Assembly (NCBI RefSeq): GCF_002895525.1
Contig: NZ_AZRL01000001.1
Location: 1 to 54,671, forward strand
Source of the DNA: Petrotoga olearia DSM 13574
Lineage (GTDB): Bacteria > Thermotogota > Thermotogae > Petrotogales > Petrotogaceae
DNA: 54,671 nucleotides
Direction of reading: 5' to 3'
Numbering within the stretch: position 1 is the first letter of the stretch; every line of letters starts with the position of its first letter. Made by a program: the position numbers and the translations under genes. Below, piece after piece: positions 1 through 8,193 of this stretch. The notes below the pieces were generated by a model. That model was given only the letters and a program-made list of their open reading frames with translations, was not told the DNA's origin and did not search any database.

Positions 1-469
1 ACAGAAAAGGATAAAGGGACACATAGTGATGAGTTTCGTATCTTACATAATGCAAAGAACGCTTGAATTAGAACTAGAAAGAAATAATATAGAATACTCA
101 CACGAAAAGATAAGAGAAGCGATTAAAAACATGGAATACATAGATATTAAAGCCAACGAACAGCATTTAGTCATTAGGACTAACATGAATCTTTTAGCTC
201 AGAAGATATTGAAGATACTTAATATACCAATTCCAAAAGTGGTAACACCATATGAGGAATTCATAGAGAAACTAAAACTACAGAACGAAAATAAGGAAAT
301 TAAAGGATTAGAAAGGAGCAAAGCAAAAGTATAAGACTAAAACACTGATAAACAAAGGAAAAGAAAGGCATGTAGTGACACTTTTGGAAAACAGAGAAAG
401 CAAAAAACGCTTTTTTGCAATTATTCATGCCTGTTTTAGAATTCTTACGTTTTTGTAACTGTCAAACTC
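1..469 (+). mobile_element. Right end of an IS1634-like insertion sequence
   Basis: The segment carries the 3' part of a transposase gene and then about 135 noncoding bases. Two inverted repeats lie in that tail: AGGCATG at 366-372 with CATGCCT at 426-432, enclosing GCAAAAAA at 400-407 with TTTTTTGC at 411-418. Coding sequence of a different, unrelated reading frame resumes near 470, so I place the element's outer edge around there. The left end and any target duplication are outside the window, so the exact terminus is not established. Confidence 0.5.
2..334 (+). CDS. Transposase, C-terminal fragment (5' end outside the window)
   Basis: The reading frame is open from base 2 and begins QKRIKGHIVMSFVSYIMQRTLE. 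This matches the last segment of DDE transposases of the IS1634/IS4 group, where a basic R-(I/V)-(K/R)-G-H-(I/L) stretch is followed by a hydrophobic helix and an R-x-L-E element, then about 60 variable residues. The GTG at 26 is internal, not a start. The catalytic DDE residues lie upstream of the window, so activity cannot be judged. The tail residues PIPKVV also fit the usual end of this family. The family name rests on remembered pattern, not on an alignment. Confidence 0.6.
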   Translation, partial: QKRIKGHIVMSFVSYIMQRTLELELERNNIEYSHEKIREAIKNMEYIDIKANEQHLVIRTNMNLLAQKILKILNIPIPKVVTPYEEFIEKLKLQNENKEIKGLERSKAKV

Positions 470-559
470 AGGAGAGGAGAAAGCTCTTGGAATGTTCAGG
501 ATACACATTTAAGAGTAACAATCAATCCGGGTGAAGCCAGAGTGTTTTTCATATATTAA
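470..559 (+). pseudogene. 3' remnant of a gene cut by the IS insertion
   Basis: A frame runs from about 470 to TAA at 557-559 and encodes RRGESSWNVQDTHLRVTINP followed by GEARVFFIY. The ending, alternating hydrophobic strands followed by PGEARVF, is typical of the last beta-strand of glycoside hydrolases with a C-terminal beta-sandwich. Upstream it meets the IS end, so the rest of the gene is either beyond the element or deleted. A perfect terminator hairpin follows immediately, as expected for a genuine gene end. The glycosidase assignment is a weak inference. Confidence 0.45.
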
Positions 560-582
560 AAAGGGCTTTTAGCCCTTTTTTA
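560..582. terminator. Bidirectional rho-independent terminator
   Basis: AAAGGGCT at 560-567 pairs with AGCCCTTT at 571-578 around a TTT loop. T-runs follow on the plus strand and, read on the minus strand, also after the other arm. It serves both the truncated plus-strand gene and ppk, whose stop codon at 580-582 abuts the stem. Confidence 0.85.
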
Positions 583-2718
583 TTTTAATTTTGGAAAGTT
601 AAACTTGTCTACTTCTTGTTTTTTTATAAACTTTCTAAACTTTTTCTTTGCTTCCTTCATTAGCTCTTCTTGAACTATAAAAATTTTCGACTTTTTCCTA
701 GTTGATCTTTTATACTCTCCATTCGGTTGTAACTCTCTTGCTTTGAAATTATCTTTTAAATAAAGGTTCAATACATCTATCAATCGTTGCTTTAGATCTT
801 CTTGCTCTATTGGTATCAAGGTTTCAACTCTTCTATCCAGATTTCGAGGCATTAAATCGGCACTTGATATAAATAATTTAGGTAATCCGTTATTTTCAAA
901 ATAAAATATTCTACTATGTTCTAAATACCTTCCCACTACACTTCTGACTTTTATACCTTCACTAACTCCTTTTATCCCTACTTTTAAAGCACATATTCCT
1001 CTGACGATTAAGTTAACTTTCACACCGGCCATAGATGCCTTGTATAACGCTTTAATTATAGATACATCTAGCAAGGAATTCACTTTTATTATTATTTTCC
1101 CTTTTCCACCTTTTTTAACCACATCTATTTCGTTGTCAATCCACTGTAAAAAAGTTTCTCTCAAACTTGTGGGAGCAACCCCCAATTTTTTCCATGTTGG
1201 AGGCTTTGAATAACCCGTTAAGATGTTGAAAAGTGCCGATACATCTTGAGCATAACTTTCCTTACAAGTAAAAAAATCTATATCTTCATACAATCTTGCA
1301 GTTATGTAATTGTAATTTCCTGTACTCATATGAACGTATCTTCTGATCCCACCTTCTTCCTTTCTAACAATCAACAAAAGTTTTGAATGTACTTTTAATC
1401 CGACAAGTCCGTAAACTACATGACAACCGGCTTTTTCCAACTCCTTAGCCCATTGGATATTATTTTCTTCATCAAATCTGGCTTTGACTTCAACCACAAC
1501 GGTAACTTGTTTACCGTTCTCTGCGGCTTTTATAAGGTAATCTATGATTGGAGATTTTTTCCCAACTCTGTACAAAGTTTGTTTGATAGCCAATACTTGT
1601 GGATCTTCCGCTGCCTGCCTTAAAAAATCCATCACATGCTCAAAAGATTCATAAGGGCGATGTAGGAGAACGTCCTTTTCTCTAATTACCTTAAAAATAT
1701 CCTCCTTGCCATAAAAAGTTGGGGAAGGTTGGGGAGAGTAATACTCAAATTTTAAATGTTCATGTCCTTCTAAATTAGCTATTTCCATAAGAGAACTTAA
1801 ATCTAATAAACTAGATATCTCGAAAATATTATCGCTTCTTAAATTTAGTGAATTTAATAGGAAATTTCTCAGATTCTCTCCCATATTTTTGGATATTTCT
1901 AATTTGACAGGAAAGCCTGTTCTTCTTTCTTTCAGCGAACTTTCAATCTCAATTAACAAATCTCTGGCATCATCCTCGTCGATAGAAAGGTCTCCATCGC
2001 GGGTGATTCTGAACTCAGAGATCTCAACCAATTTGTATCCGCTGAAAAATAAATCAGAATGCATTTTTAAAAGATCTTCTGTTAAAAATAAGTATGTACC
2101 ATCCTCACAAGGGATGTTTATAAACCTAGGAAAAATCGTCGGTAATGGTATAAAGGCAAATAAGGTTTCCCCTTTTTCATCTTCCAACTCCACGCCTAGA
2201 TTAATGCCGCTACCAGGTAATATCGGAAATGGTCTACTCTGATCGACCGCCATTGGAGTTACAACAGGAAAAACGGTCGTTTGAAAATAATTATCTAAAA
2301 ACTCTTTTTTTTCTTCATCAATATCATCAACTTTGAGAACTTTAATATTCTCCTTATCTAAAGAAGGTAATAACTCGTTTTCTAAACAATTATATTGCAT
2401 TTCCACCATTTTATGAGTTTTTTGGGAGATCTTCATTAATTGATCTCGGGGAGTCAAACCAGAAATATCGACTCCGCTGAATCCAGCTTGGAGTTGTTCT
2501 TCCAAACCAGCCACCCTTATCATAAAAAACTCTTCAAGATTGGATGAGGTTATAGAAAGAAATTTAACCCTTTCTAAAAGAGGGTTCGTTGTGTCATGGG
2601 CTTCTTCTAACACTCTGAAATTGAAATCCAACCAACTTAACTCTCTATTGTTATAATATTTATAATCGTTGAAATCAATTTTCTTTTCTTTAGATTTGTT
2701 ACTACTAGTTTTTGCCAT
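580..2718 (-). CDS. ppk: Polyphosphate kinase (PPK1)
   Basis: This enzyme reversibly transfers the gamma-phosphate of ATP to polyphosphate. The 712 residues match the usual PPK1 length. The N domain opens with YYNNRELSWLDFNFRVLEEA (residues 21-40), the classical PPK1 signature, followed by SSNLEEFFMIRVAGL. The catalytic region has VHSK with His444, equivalent to the autophosphorylated histidine, and HMSTGNYN with His463; their spacing of 19 equals that in the E. coli enzyme. Late basic motifs (SSADLMPRNLDRR) are also present. It is the last gene of the sixA-CHAD-ROK-ppx-ppk operon, 14 bp after ppx, and ends in a terminator. Start is ATG with a GGGATGAG-type ribosome site. The presence of both kinase and phosphatase suggests controlled polyphosphate turnover. 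Confidence 0.97.
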   Translation of the reverse strand: MAKTSSNKSKEKKIDFNDYKYYNNRELSWLDFNFRVLEEAHDTTNPLLERVKFLSITSSNLEEFFMIRVAGLEEQLQAGFSGVDISGLTPRDQLMKISQKTHKMVEMQYNCLENELLPSLDKENIKVLKVDDIDEEKKEFLDNYFQTTVFPVVTPMAVDQSRPFPILPGSGINLGVELEDEKGETLFAFIPLPTIFPRFINIPCEDGTYLFLTEDLLKMHSDLFFSGYKLVEISEFRITRDGDLSIDEDDARDLLIEIESSLKERRTGFPVKLEISKNMGENLRNFLLNSLNLRSDNIFEISSLLDLSSLMEIANLEGHEHLKFEYYSPQPSPTFYGKEDIFKVIREKDVLLHRPYESFEHVMDFLRQAAEDPQVLAIKQTLYRVGKKSPIIDYLIKAAENGKQVTVVVEVKARFDEENNIQWAKELEKAGCHVVYGLVGLKVHSKLLLIVRKEEGGIRRYVHMSTGNYNYITARLYEDIDFFTCKESYAQDVSALFNILTGYSKPPTWKKLGVAPTSLRETFLQWIDNEIDVVKKGGKGKIIIKVNSLLDVSIIKALYKASMAGVKVNLIVRGICALKVGIKGVSEGIKVRSVVGRYLEHSRIFYFENNGLPKLFISSADLMPRNLDRRVETLIPIEQEDLKQRLIDVLNLYLKDNFKARELQPNGEYKRSTRKKSKIFIVQEELMKEAKKKFRKFIKKQEVDKFNFPKLK

Positions 2719-2732
2719 TAAATCTCATCCCT

Positions 2733-4256
2733 TTAAATTTTTCTAACTAACTCTGGAACTATTCCAAAGACTTCTAAGAAGAAATTATCCTTCCTTTTCA
2801 ATGCCCACTCTTCTAGCAAAGTTTCTTTTGGTGTATGAGTAATTATAATCAGACGATTACCTTCTAAATTAACTTCAATATCTCCCAATTTGCTCTCATG
2901 AGCTACATCTAAGGCGTCTGCAAGCCTCAATATGGCAAGCATCTTTGTTATCAATATCTTATCTGATATGTTTTCCAGTTGTGATGAATAATCATCAATC
3001 TCCAAATCTTGGGCGCTGTGAAAGTAAGCGATTCTTGAGACAATATCTAATTCTTTTGAAGTTAAACCTATAATCTCTGAACCCTTAATTATATTATACG
3101 AATGCAAATAATGTTTCTTAATATTTACATATTTCCCCATGTCATGCAAAATTGCAGACACTTGCAAAAGAAGTCTATGTCTTTTACCCAATTGATGAAC
3201 CGGTTCTAAGACATCGAATAATTTCATGGCATATTTTTCTACTGTTTGGCTGTGTTTCTCCTCATAGGAATACTTTTTACCTATATTTCGTGAAGAGATG
3301 ATCGTACTCTTTTCCAATAAATTGAAAAATCTTCTATATTTTCTGCTTAGCAACACTTGAAATAACAAACTACTACTTAAATTAACCTTTGGAAAAACCA
3401 AAATATTTTCTGCTCCGGATACTTCTAAAAGTAATCGGTAAAAAGCCAATGCTGATAATAACGAATTTGCTTTGTTTTCTGAAATATCATATTCTCTGGA
3501 TAATTCGGTGGCATTCTTTGATTTCAAATCCTGAAAAAGAACATTGAATTCAGCCTGGGAAACGTTCATTACTTCTTCTTCATCCTTTTCCAAGAGCCCA
3601 GCTAAAAACTCTATTTCATTACCACAAGTTACAAAGGTTTTGATCTTTTTATTACTAAGCCAAACCTTGATTGGGTGGTAAAATGTACTCAAATACTCTC
3701 TTATTAAATTACTATAGTGTAATGTGTTTTCTTCCAAAGCTCTGAGCATCTCTGAGACTTTTACAGAACCTATTTTTATATTTTGTGAATTATCTATCAA
3801 ACCTTTAGAATACGTTGCTAACCCCATACTTCCCGTTCCTATGTAAACAAATAAAACATCATCCTTTTTGTACCTTTTATATTTTTCAAAATTCCTTATC
3901 AATTCCATATAGATATGTGATTTCTCTTCATAATCATCTAAAACATTGATAGCCAAACCTGTTCTTGTCTCGATCTGATCTAAAATAAAATCAAGATTTT
4001 CTGCTTCCCTCAAAGCGGTAGTACCTACTATCTTCAATCTATTAGTTCCGTATTCTTCTGCTACTCTTTTGAATCCTAGAAGTTTTTGACTTAGTATCTC
4101 CACTTTTTCAAAAGATATCCTTCCTATTGTAAAGGTATCTTTACCCAAGAATAAAGGGTAATCTAAACTTTCTATAATATTGATATCATCTTGATCGTTC
4201 TGAGCTATATCAAAAGATATATTTTCTGTTCCAATGTTTATAACACCAGCAACCAT
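2733..4256 (-). CDS. ppx: Ppx/GppA-like phosphatase with C-terminal HD domain
   Basis: The N-terminal half (about 1-300) follows the Ppx/GppA ASKHA fold: a start strand (VAGVINIGTENISFDIAQ), GTTALREAEN at 78-87, and DDYEEKSHIY at 107-116 holding the conserved glutamate region. The C-terminal part (about 330-507) is an HD domain with RHRLLLQVSAILHDMGKY and His371-Asp372, as in long-form exopolyphosphatases. The family would hydrolyse polyphosphate or pppGpp. One thing is odd: the usual phosphate loop D-(I/L)-G-G-G-S-T-E reads YIGTGSMGL (138-146), lacking the acidic residue and the glutamate, so catalysis in the N domain may be altered. It sits 2 bp after the ROK kinase and 14 bp before ppk, clearly one transcript. 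Confidence 0.85.
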   Translation of the reverse strand: MVAGVINIGTENISFDIAQNDQDDINIIESLDYPLFLGKDTFTIGRISFEKVEILSQKLLGFKRVAEEYGTNRLKIVGTTALREAENLDFILDQIETRTGLAINVLDDYEEKSHIYMELIRNFEKYKRYKKDDVLFVYIGTGSMGLATYSKGLIDNSQNIKIGSVKVSEMLRALEENTLHYSNLIREYLSTFYHPIKVWLSNKKIKTFVTCGNEIEFLAGLLEKDEEEVMNVSQAEFNVLFQDLKSKNATELSREYDISENKANSLLSALAFYRLLLEVSGAENILVFPKVNLSSSLLFQVLLSRKYRRFFNLLEKSTIISSRNIGKKYSYEEKHSQTVEKYAMKLFDVLEPVHQLGKRHRLLLQVSAILHDMGKYVNIKKHYLHSYNIIKGSEIIGLTSKELDIVSRIAYFHSAQDLEIDDYSSQLENISDKILITKMLAILRLADALDVAHESKLGDIEVNLEGNRLIIITHTPKETLLEEWALKRKDNFFLEVFGIVPELVRKI

Positions 4257-4258
4257 TG

Positions 4259-5200
4259 TTATACACCAACTTTTTCTTTAATAAGTGAAAAAGCGCCATA
4301 CAAGCAAGCATCATCTTGCAATTTTGATAATTTAAATTCACAACATTCAAAGATGTGAGGTATAGAGTACTGCTTGGCTGTTTCAACTACTATAGGAATC
4401 AATTGTTCTCCTATAGCTTCCATGACCCCCCCTCCTAAAACAATAACTTCGGGATTTAATAAATTAATGATGGAGCCAGCATTTATTCCTATATATCTTG
4501 CGGCATCGTTCAAGACACTTCTAACAAGTTCGTCTCCTTCATCATAAGCAGTTTTTAAAGTTGAACTTTTTACTATGCCTTCCAAATCAGTTTTTTTTAT
4601 TAAGGTCTTTTCGCCTCTTTCTTTTTTTCTAAGTATTTCTCTTTGGATAGCTACTTTAGAAGATAAACTTTCCAAACAGCCACGAAGATTACAACCACAA
4701 AGAGGGCCTTCGGGGTACACATTCATGTGTCCTATCTCAGCAGCGAAATTGAACGAACCCTTGTATAATGATTCATTTAATATTAAACCACCACCAATTC
4801 CTGTTCCTACAAAATAACCCACCGCATTTTTTGTCCCTTTAGCAGCACCAAACTTCCATTCTCCATACATACTTGCATTGGCATCATTTTCTATAATCAC
4901 TTTGATATTGTACTCTTCCTCAACAAATTTAGCTAAATTAAATTCGTTCAAAGGCATGTTTGGAGTAAAGGCAATTTTCCCATCTTTTATAACTCCTGGT
5001 ACACCTATTCCTATCCCTTTTACATCTTTATTCTCTTTAAGCAAAGAATCCAAAACTTTCTTCAATTGCTCAACAACTTTTTCTTTGCCTTTTGAACTTT
5101 TGGAACTCTTTTTCTCTGTCTTCAATTTATTGCCTTTCTCATCAAATAAGGTCCCAAGTATTTTAGTTCCTCCTATATCTACCCCTATCCAATTACTCAT
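4259..5200 (-). CDS. ROK-family sugar kinase (glucokinase-like)
   Basis: Predicted to phosphorylate glucose or a related hexose in the cytoplasm. It shows the ATP loop IGVDIGGTK at the N-terminus, NDANASMYGEW with the catalytic Asp, GTGIGGGLI, the ROK zinc site EIGHMNVYPEG followed by CGCNLRGC, and LGGGV near the end. There is no DNA-binding domain, so it is an enzyme and not a ROK repressor. I chose ATG at 5200 (313 residues): AGAGGG lies 9 bp upstream of it, whereas the in-frame GTG at 5209 abuts that site. Neighbours are ppx, ppk, a CHAD protein and sixA. That context raises the possibility that polyphosphate rather than, or in addition to, ATP is the phosphoryl donor. This is inference only; no donor-specific motif was identified. 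Confidence 0.88.
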   Translation of the reverse strand: MSNWIGVDIGGTKILGTLFDEKGNKLKTEKKSSKSSKGKEKVVEQLKKVLDSLLKENKDVKGIGIGVPGVIKDGKIAFTPNMPLNEFNLAKFVEEEYNIKVIIENDANASMYGEWKFGAAKGTKNAVGYFVGTGIGGGLILNESLYKGSFNFAAEIGHMNVYPEGPLCGCNLRGCLESLSSKVAIQREILRKKERGEKTLIKKTDLEGIVKSSTLKTAYDEGDELVRSVLNDAARYIGINAGSIINLLNPEVIVLGGGVMEAIGEQLIPIVVETAKQYSIPHIFECCEFKLSKLQDDACLYGAFSLIKEKVGV

Positions 5201-5229
5201 TTTTTTCACCCTCTTTATAAGGATTAAAT

Positions 5230-6108
5230 TTAAAGATTTTCTTTAGAAATGTTGTCGTATAAGCTTTTAAAAATTTCATTCACCTCAACATCTATCTTCC
5301 CTTTTAATTGCACTAATTCTTTATCAATTTCTTTTAATAAAGCTAGAATATTATCTTCTTGAAATTTTTTTACCAACACTTTCTTCAAAATAATCAAATC
5401 ATGATGAATGCCTAATATATCTTGAGTCCGCTTAAACATCTCTTCTTCAGCTAAAGTGCTACTTTTCAGTGCCCTCAATACCTCTGCTTTATAACGCAGG
5501 TTTTTAATCTTTATCCTTATCTTATGAAGCTTTTTATCATCACTTCTATCTGTACTTCTAAATTCTTCATAAACTTCTTTAAATTCTTTTATATAAAGTT
5601 TAGCAAAATAAGGATCGTTTATCTGAAAGTTTTGTATAAAATCAAGGACCAAGAAGCTAAAAGAATTTTCTAGTAGATTATCTAACTCCGAAGTTTTTAA
5701 AGAATTTAAATAACTTCTCAACTTTTCTTTTTCTTTACTATATTTTTTCTCGAAATAATCAGTTACTGCATTATTTCGCCCTTCAAGTTTCATAAGTAAA
5801 TCCAAGTGAACTTGATAATCTCTAGATTTATTGCTTATTTTTATTATCTTATTTACTTCTTTATCAGCTTTCTTAGAGCTTTCGTGTTTTGAAAATCCTT
5901 CTAAAAAAGCTATAATTGTTTCTATCCTTCTGCACGATGTTCTCATGTCGTGAATACTATCTTCTCTCTCTTCATCTAAAACATTAGAGATGTTTTTTAG
6001 AAGGCGATGTTTAATCCTTTCAAAATATTCGATGTACTCTTTTACAAACATCCACGGATTTACTGAAATATCGTTTAAGAGTTTATTGACTTCGGATCCA
6101 CCATCCAT
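5230..6108 (-). CDS. CHAD-domain protein (polyphosphate-binding type)
   Basis: The 292-residue, highly charged and helical protein carries the two hallmarks of the CHAD fold: HDMRTSCRRIETIIAFLEGF near the N-terminus and LHKIRIKIKNLRYKAEVL after the middle, each with a conserved histidine and a basic helix. CHAD domains are known to bind polyphosphate through these basic faces and often neighbour ppk genes, as here. No CYTH domain is fused. The ATG at 6108 has AAGGA upstream and overlaps the end of sixA by 34 bp, implying translational coupling. It ends 29 bp before the start of the ROK kinase. It may dock polyphosphate or organise granules; no enzymatic motif is visible. Confidence 0.85.
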   Translation of the reverse strand: MDGGSEVNKLLNDISVNPWMFVKEYIEYFERIKHRLLKNISNVLDEEREDSIHDMRTSCRRIETIIAFLEGFSKHESSKKADKEVNKIIKISNKSRDYQVHLDLLMKLEGRNNAVTDYFEKKYSKEKEKLRSYLNSLKTSELDNLLENSFSFLVLDFIQNFQINDPYFAKLYIKEFKEVYEEFRSTDRSDDKKLHKIRIKIKNLRYKAEVLRALKSSTLAEEEMFKRTQDILGIHHDLIILKKVLVKKFQEDNILALLKEIDKELVQLKGKIDVEVNEIFKSLYDNISKENL

Positions 6109-6560
6109 TTTAATTTTCCTTTTCCAGATAAAATATCATCGAATGATTCTCCTTCAATACAAATTACTCCTGCCTTTCTCAAATGCAAATCATCACCAGT
6201 TAACTTTTTTGCAAGTTCGTCAAAAGTGGGATTATGCCCAAATATAATCACATTGTTATAACCCTTAATAATATTTGGAATTTTTTCACTTATTTCTTCT
6301 ACTTCTCCTTCGTATAGTATCTCTTCTTCTGTTATCTTTGGCTTGGATTTAAAAGACTTTGCAAAGATTTCAGCTGTTTCTTTTGCCCTCAAAGCAGGAG
6401 AGGTAACCAAAAGATCAACATTATTTAAAAGTTTGGCCACATATTCTGCAACTTCTTTAGAATCGTTTCTACCGACTTTTGTCAACTTTCTTTCATAATC
6501 ATCAATTTCCGCGGACCTTTTTTCTGCTTTAGCGTGCCTAACTAATATCAGGTTTTTCAT
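6075..6560 (-). CDS. sixA: SixA-type phosphohistidine phosphatase
   Basis: Histidine-phosphatase superfamily member of about 161 residues, the short SixA size. The catalytic LILVRHAKAEKRS (RHA in place of RHG, normal for SixA) lies at the N-terminus, and VIIFGHNPTFDELAKKL supplies the second active-site histidine. I prefer ATG at 6560: AAGGAGG lies 11 bp upstream, while the in-frame ATG at 6584 has no ribosome site. It is the first gene of the polyphosphate operon and overlaps the CHAD gene. SixA enzymes dephosphorylate phosphohistidine proteins; PPK1 works through a phosphohistidine intermediate, so a functional link is conceivable but unproven. Confidence 0.88.
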   Translation of the reverse strand: MKNLILVRHAKAEKRSAEIDDYERKLTKVGRNDSKEVAEYVAKLLNNVDLLVTSPALRAKETAEIFAKSFKSKPKITEEEILYEGEVEEISEKIPNIIKGYNNVIIFGHNPTFDELAKKLTGDDLHLRKAGVICIEGESFDDILSGKGKLKWMVDPKSINS

Positions 6561-6633
6561 ATGTGAACTTTCCTCCTTCTCCATTTCGGAAAGAGTGTAG
6601 GAAAAATTTTATATATAACTAGCTTTTAATCAT

Positions 6634-6656
6634 AGCCTCTTTTGGGAGGCTTTTTA
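6634..6656 (+). terminator. Hairpin with a plus-strand T-run between HNH gene and sixA operon
   Basis: AGCCTC at 6634-6639 pairs with GAGGCT at 6646-6651, followed on the plus strand by TTTTT. On the minus strand, where the adjacent genes lie, the stem comes right after the HNH stop codon but is not followed by a T-run. It could still end or process the restriction-modification transcript; as a classical terminator it faces the wrong way. Confidence 0.4.
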
Positions 6657-6657
6657 A

Positions 6658-7263
6658 TTACTGTTTGTTTTTTGGCTTACCGTTTGGCCTTGGAATATGA
6701 CCATTGATTCCGTACTCATCATAAGCATCGAATATTCTTTTGCAAAATTGAATCATCTTATGATCATTTTCAGCGACAGCTTTTTCGTATATTTTAATGA
6801 AATATCTTTTTCCAGCTTCTGTTTGAGAGTAGTTTTTCTTAAGCAAATTATGTTTCATGCATAAGGTTTGTCCATTAGAAATATCATTGGAGCCACCTTT
6901 GTCTCTGGGTATAATATGGTCCACAACTAATTCTACACCATCTTTTAGCCCCATACCACAAACTACACACTTATAACCATCACGTTTTAAGATTTCTTCT
7001 TTCACTTTTGGAGGAAATTCAAAAAGTTCTGTTTTTTTAGTGCAATCAGGATCGTATCTATAGACACCTTTTTTTATCTTTAATAATTTTCCTTGCTGAT
7101 AAAGTTTTCTAATAGCTCTCCACGGATCTCGAGGGGGGTTTTCATGGTTTTTTAACCATTCCTTTGTAACCCAATCCACTACAGGCCCATGTGGTAAATC
7201 TTCATTTGGATGTTTTTTAAAATAATCCATTACAAGTTCAGAAATAGTTTTAGACTTTTTCAT
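6658..7263 (-). CDS. HNH endonuclease with N-terminal winged helix, probable restriction enzyme
   Basis: From ATG at 7263 the protein has 201 residues. Residues about 1-75 look like a small winged-helix domain (ISELVMDYFKKHPNEDLPHG, then a basic wing LLKIKKGVYRYDP). The HNH domain covers about 85-145: YKCVVCGMGLKDG, then VDHIIPRDKGGSNDISNGQ with Asp115-His116 and Asn130, then CMKHN with His138. Cys99, Cys102, Cys135 and His138 form a zinc knuckle. GGAGA upstream favours this ATG over the GTG at 7308. The start overlaps the methyltransferase end by 14 bp. This is the usual arrangement of a type II restriction-modification pair in which the methylase is translated first. The recognition sequence cannot be read from the protein. 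Confidence 0.8.
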   Translation of the reverse strand: MKKSKTISELVMDYFKKHPNEDLPHGPVVDWVTKEWLKNHENPPRDPWRAIRKLYQQGKLLKIKKGVYRYDPDCTKKTELFEFPPKVKEEILKRDGYKCVVCGMGLKDGVELVVDHIIPRDKGGSNDISNGQTLCMKHNLLKKNYSQTEAGKRYFIKIYEKAVAENDHKMIQFCKRIFDAYDEYGINGHIPRPNGKPKNKQ

Positions 7264-8059
7264 TTTTTCTTTCTCCAAATAGTTTTCGTTCATTAATTTT
7301 ACATTCACTTATTAATCTATTTTTGGCCAATTTACAATAAGATTCATCAATTTCCAGACCAATTGCCCTTCTATTGTTTTTATACGCAGCTAATAGCGTC
7401 GTTCCTGAACCCATAAAAGGATCCAAAACGAGGTCTCCCACAAAGGAGAACAATTTTATGCATCTTTTTGGTAATTCAACAGGAAAAGGAGCCGGATGTC
7501 CAATTTTCTTTTTGCTCTCACCAGAAAATGTCCAAAGCCCATTGGTCCATTCTATAAATTCATTCTTTGCAATATCTGATATCCCACTACCCGAACTTTT
7601 TTTCCAATTGTTTTTATACAGAATAACTATCAATTCAACAGGGGAAATAACATATGGAGCAGAGGCAGATAACCATGACCCCCAAGCTGTTCTTCTAGAT
7701 ATATTCCCTTCATTCCAAATGATTGTAGAATGATATTTAAAACCAATATCCTTAGCCAAGACAGTTAAATCTGCTCCCACACTTTGTTGACCACCTTTGT
7801 TTTTATCTAATGGAATATTCAAGCAAAATCTACCATCTTCTTTTAACCAGTTATAGCAACGAGATAACCATTTTTTGCTAAATTCAAGATAATCTTCATA
7901 AGAGATTTTATCGTTATGGGATTCATATTTAATATCCACATTGTAGGGAGGTGAGGTAACAATTAAGTCAATACTGTTGTTTTCTATTTTTGGGGTTGTT
8001 AACATATCTTCATTCAAAATCTTTATTCCATCAAGAGAAAAGAATGTTTTTTTGTTCAT
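7250..8059 (-). CDS. Beta-class DNA methyltransferase (N4-cytosine or N6-adenine)
   Basis: Methylates DNA using S-adenosylmethionine. Motif IV TSPPYN is at residues 35-40, and the SAM-binding motif I, DPFMGSGTTLLAAYKNNRRA, comes near the C-terminus, giving the beta-class motif order. TSPPY is more common in N4-cytosine methylases, but some N6-adenine enzymes have it, so the base is left open. The 269 residues are typical of a compact type II enzyme with a short target-recognition region in the middle. Start ATG at 8059 has AAGGAG about 12 bp upstream. The partner nuclease overlaps downstream. No controller gene is seen. Confidence 0.9.
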   Translation of the reverse strand: MNKKTFFSLDGIKILNEDMLTTPKIENNSIDLIVTSPPYNVDIKYESHNDKISYEDYLEFSKKWLSRCYNWLKEDGRFCLNIPLDKNKGGQQSVGADLTVLAKDIGFKYHSTIIWNEGNISRRTAWGSWLSASAPYVISPVELIVILYKNNWKKSSGSGISDIAKNEFIEWTNGLWTFSGESKKKIGHPAPFPVELPKRCIKLFSFVGDLVLDPFMGSGTTLLAAYKNNRRAIGLEIDESYCKLAKNRLISECKINERKLFGERKNEKV

Positions 8060-8193
8060 TTTAATTCAACTCCTTCAACAATTACTCCAATTGTAAATTA
8101 AAATTCAATATTTCATAAGTCCAGACTGTTCCACCTTCACCCAGTTCAACACTATAACTTCAATAATTTTCCAATTTGCTGGTATAGAAGCTT

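Noticed and set aside
4259-5200. ROK protein as a transcriptional repressor
   Set aside because: No N-terminal helix-turn-helix; kinase motifs and the zinc site are complete.
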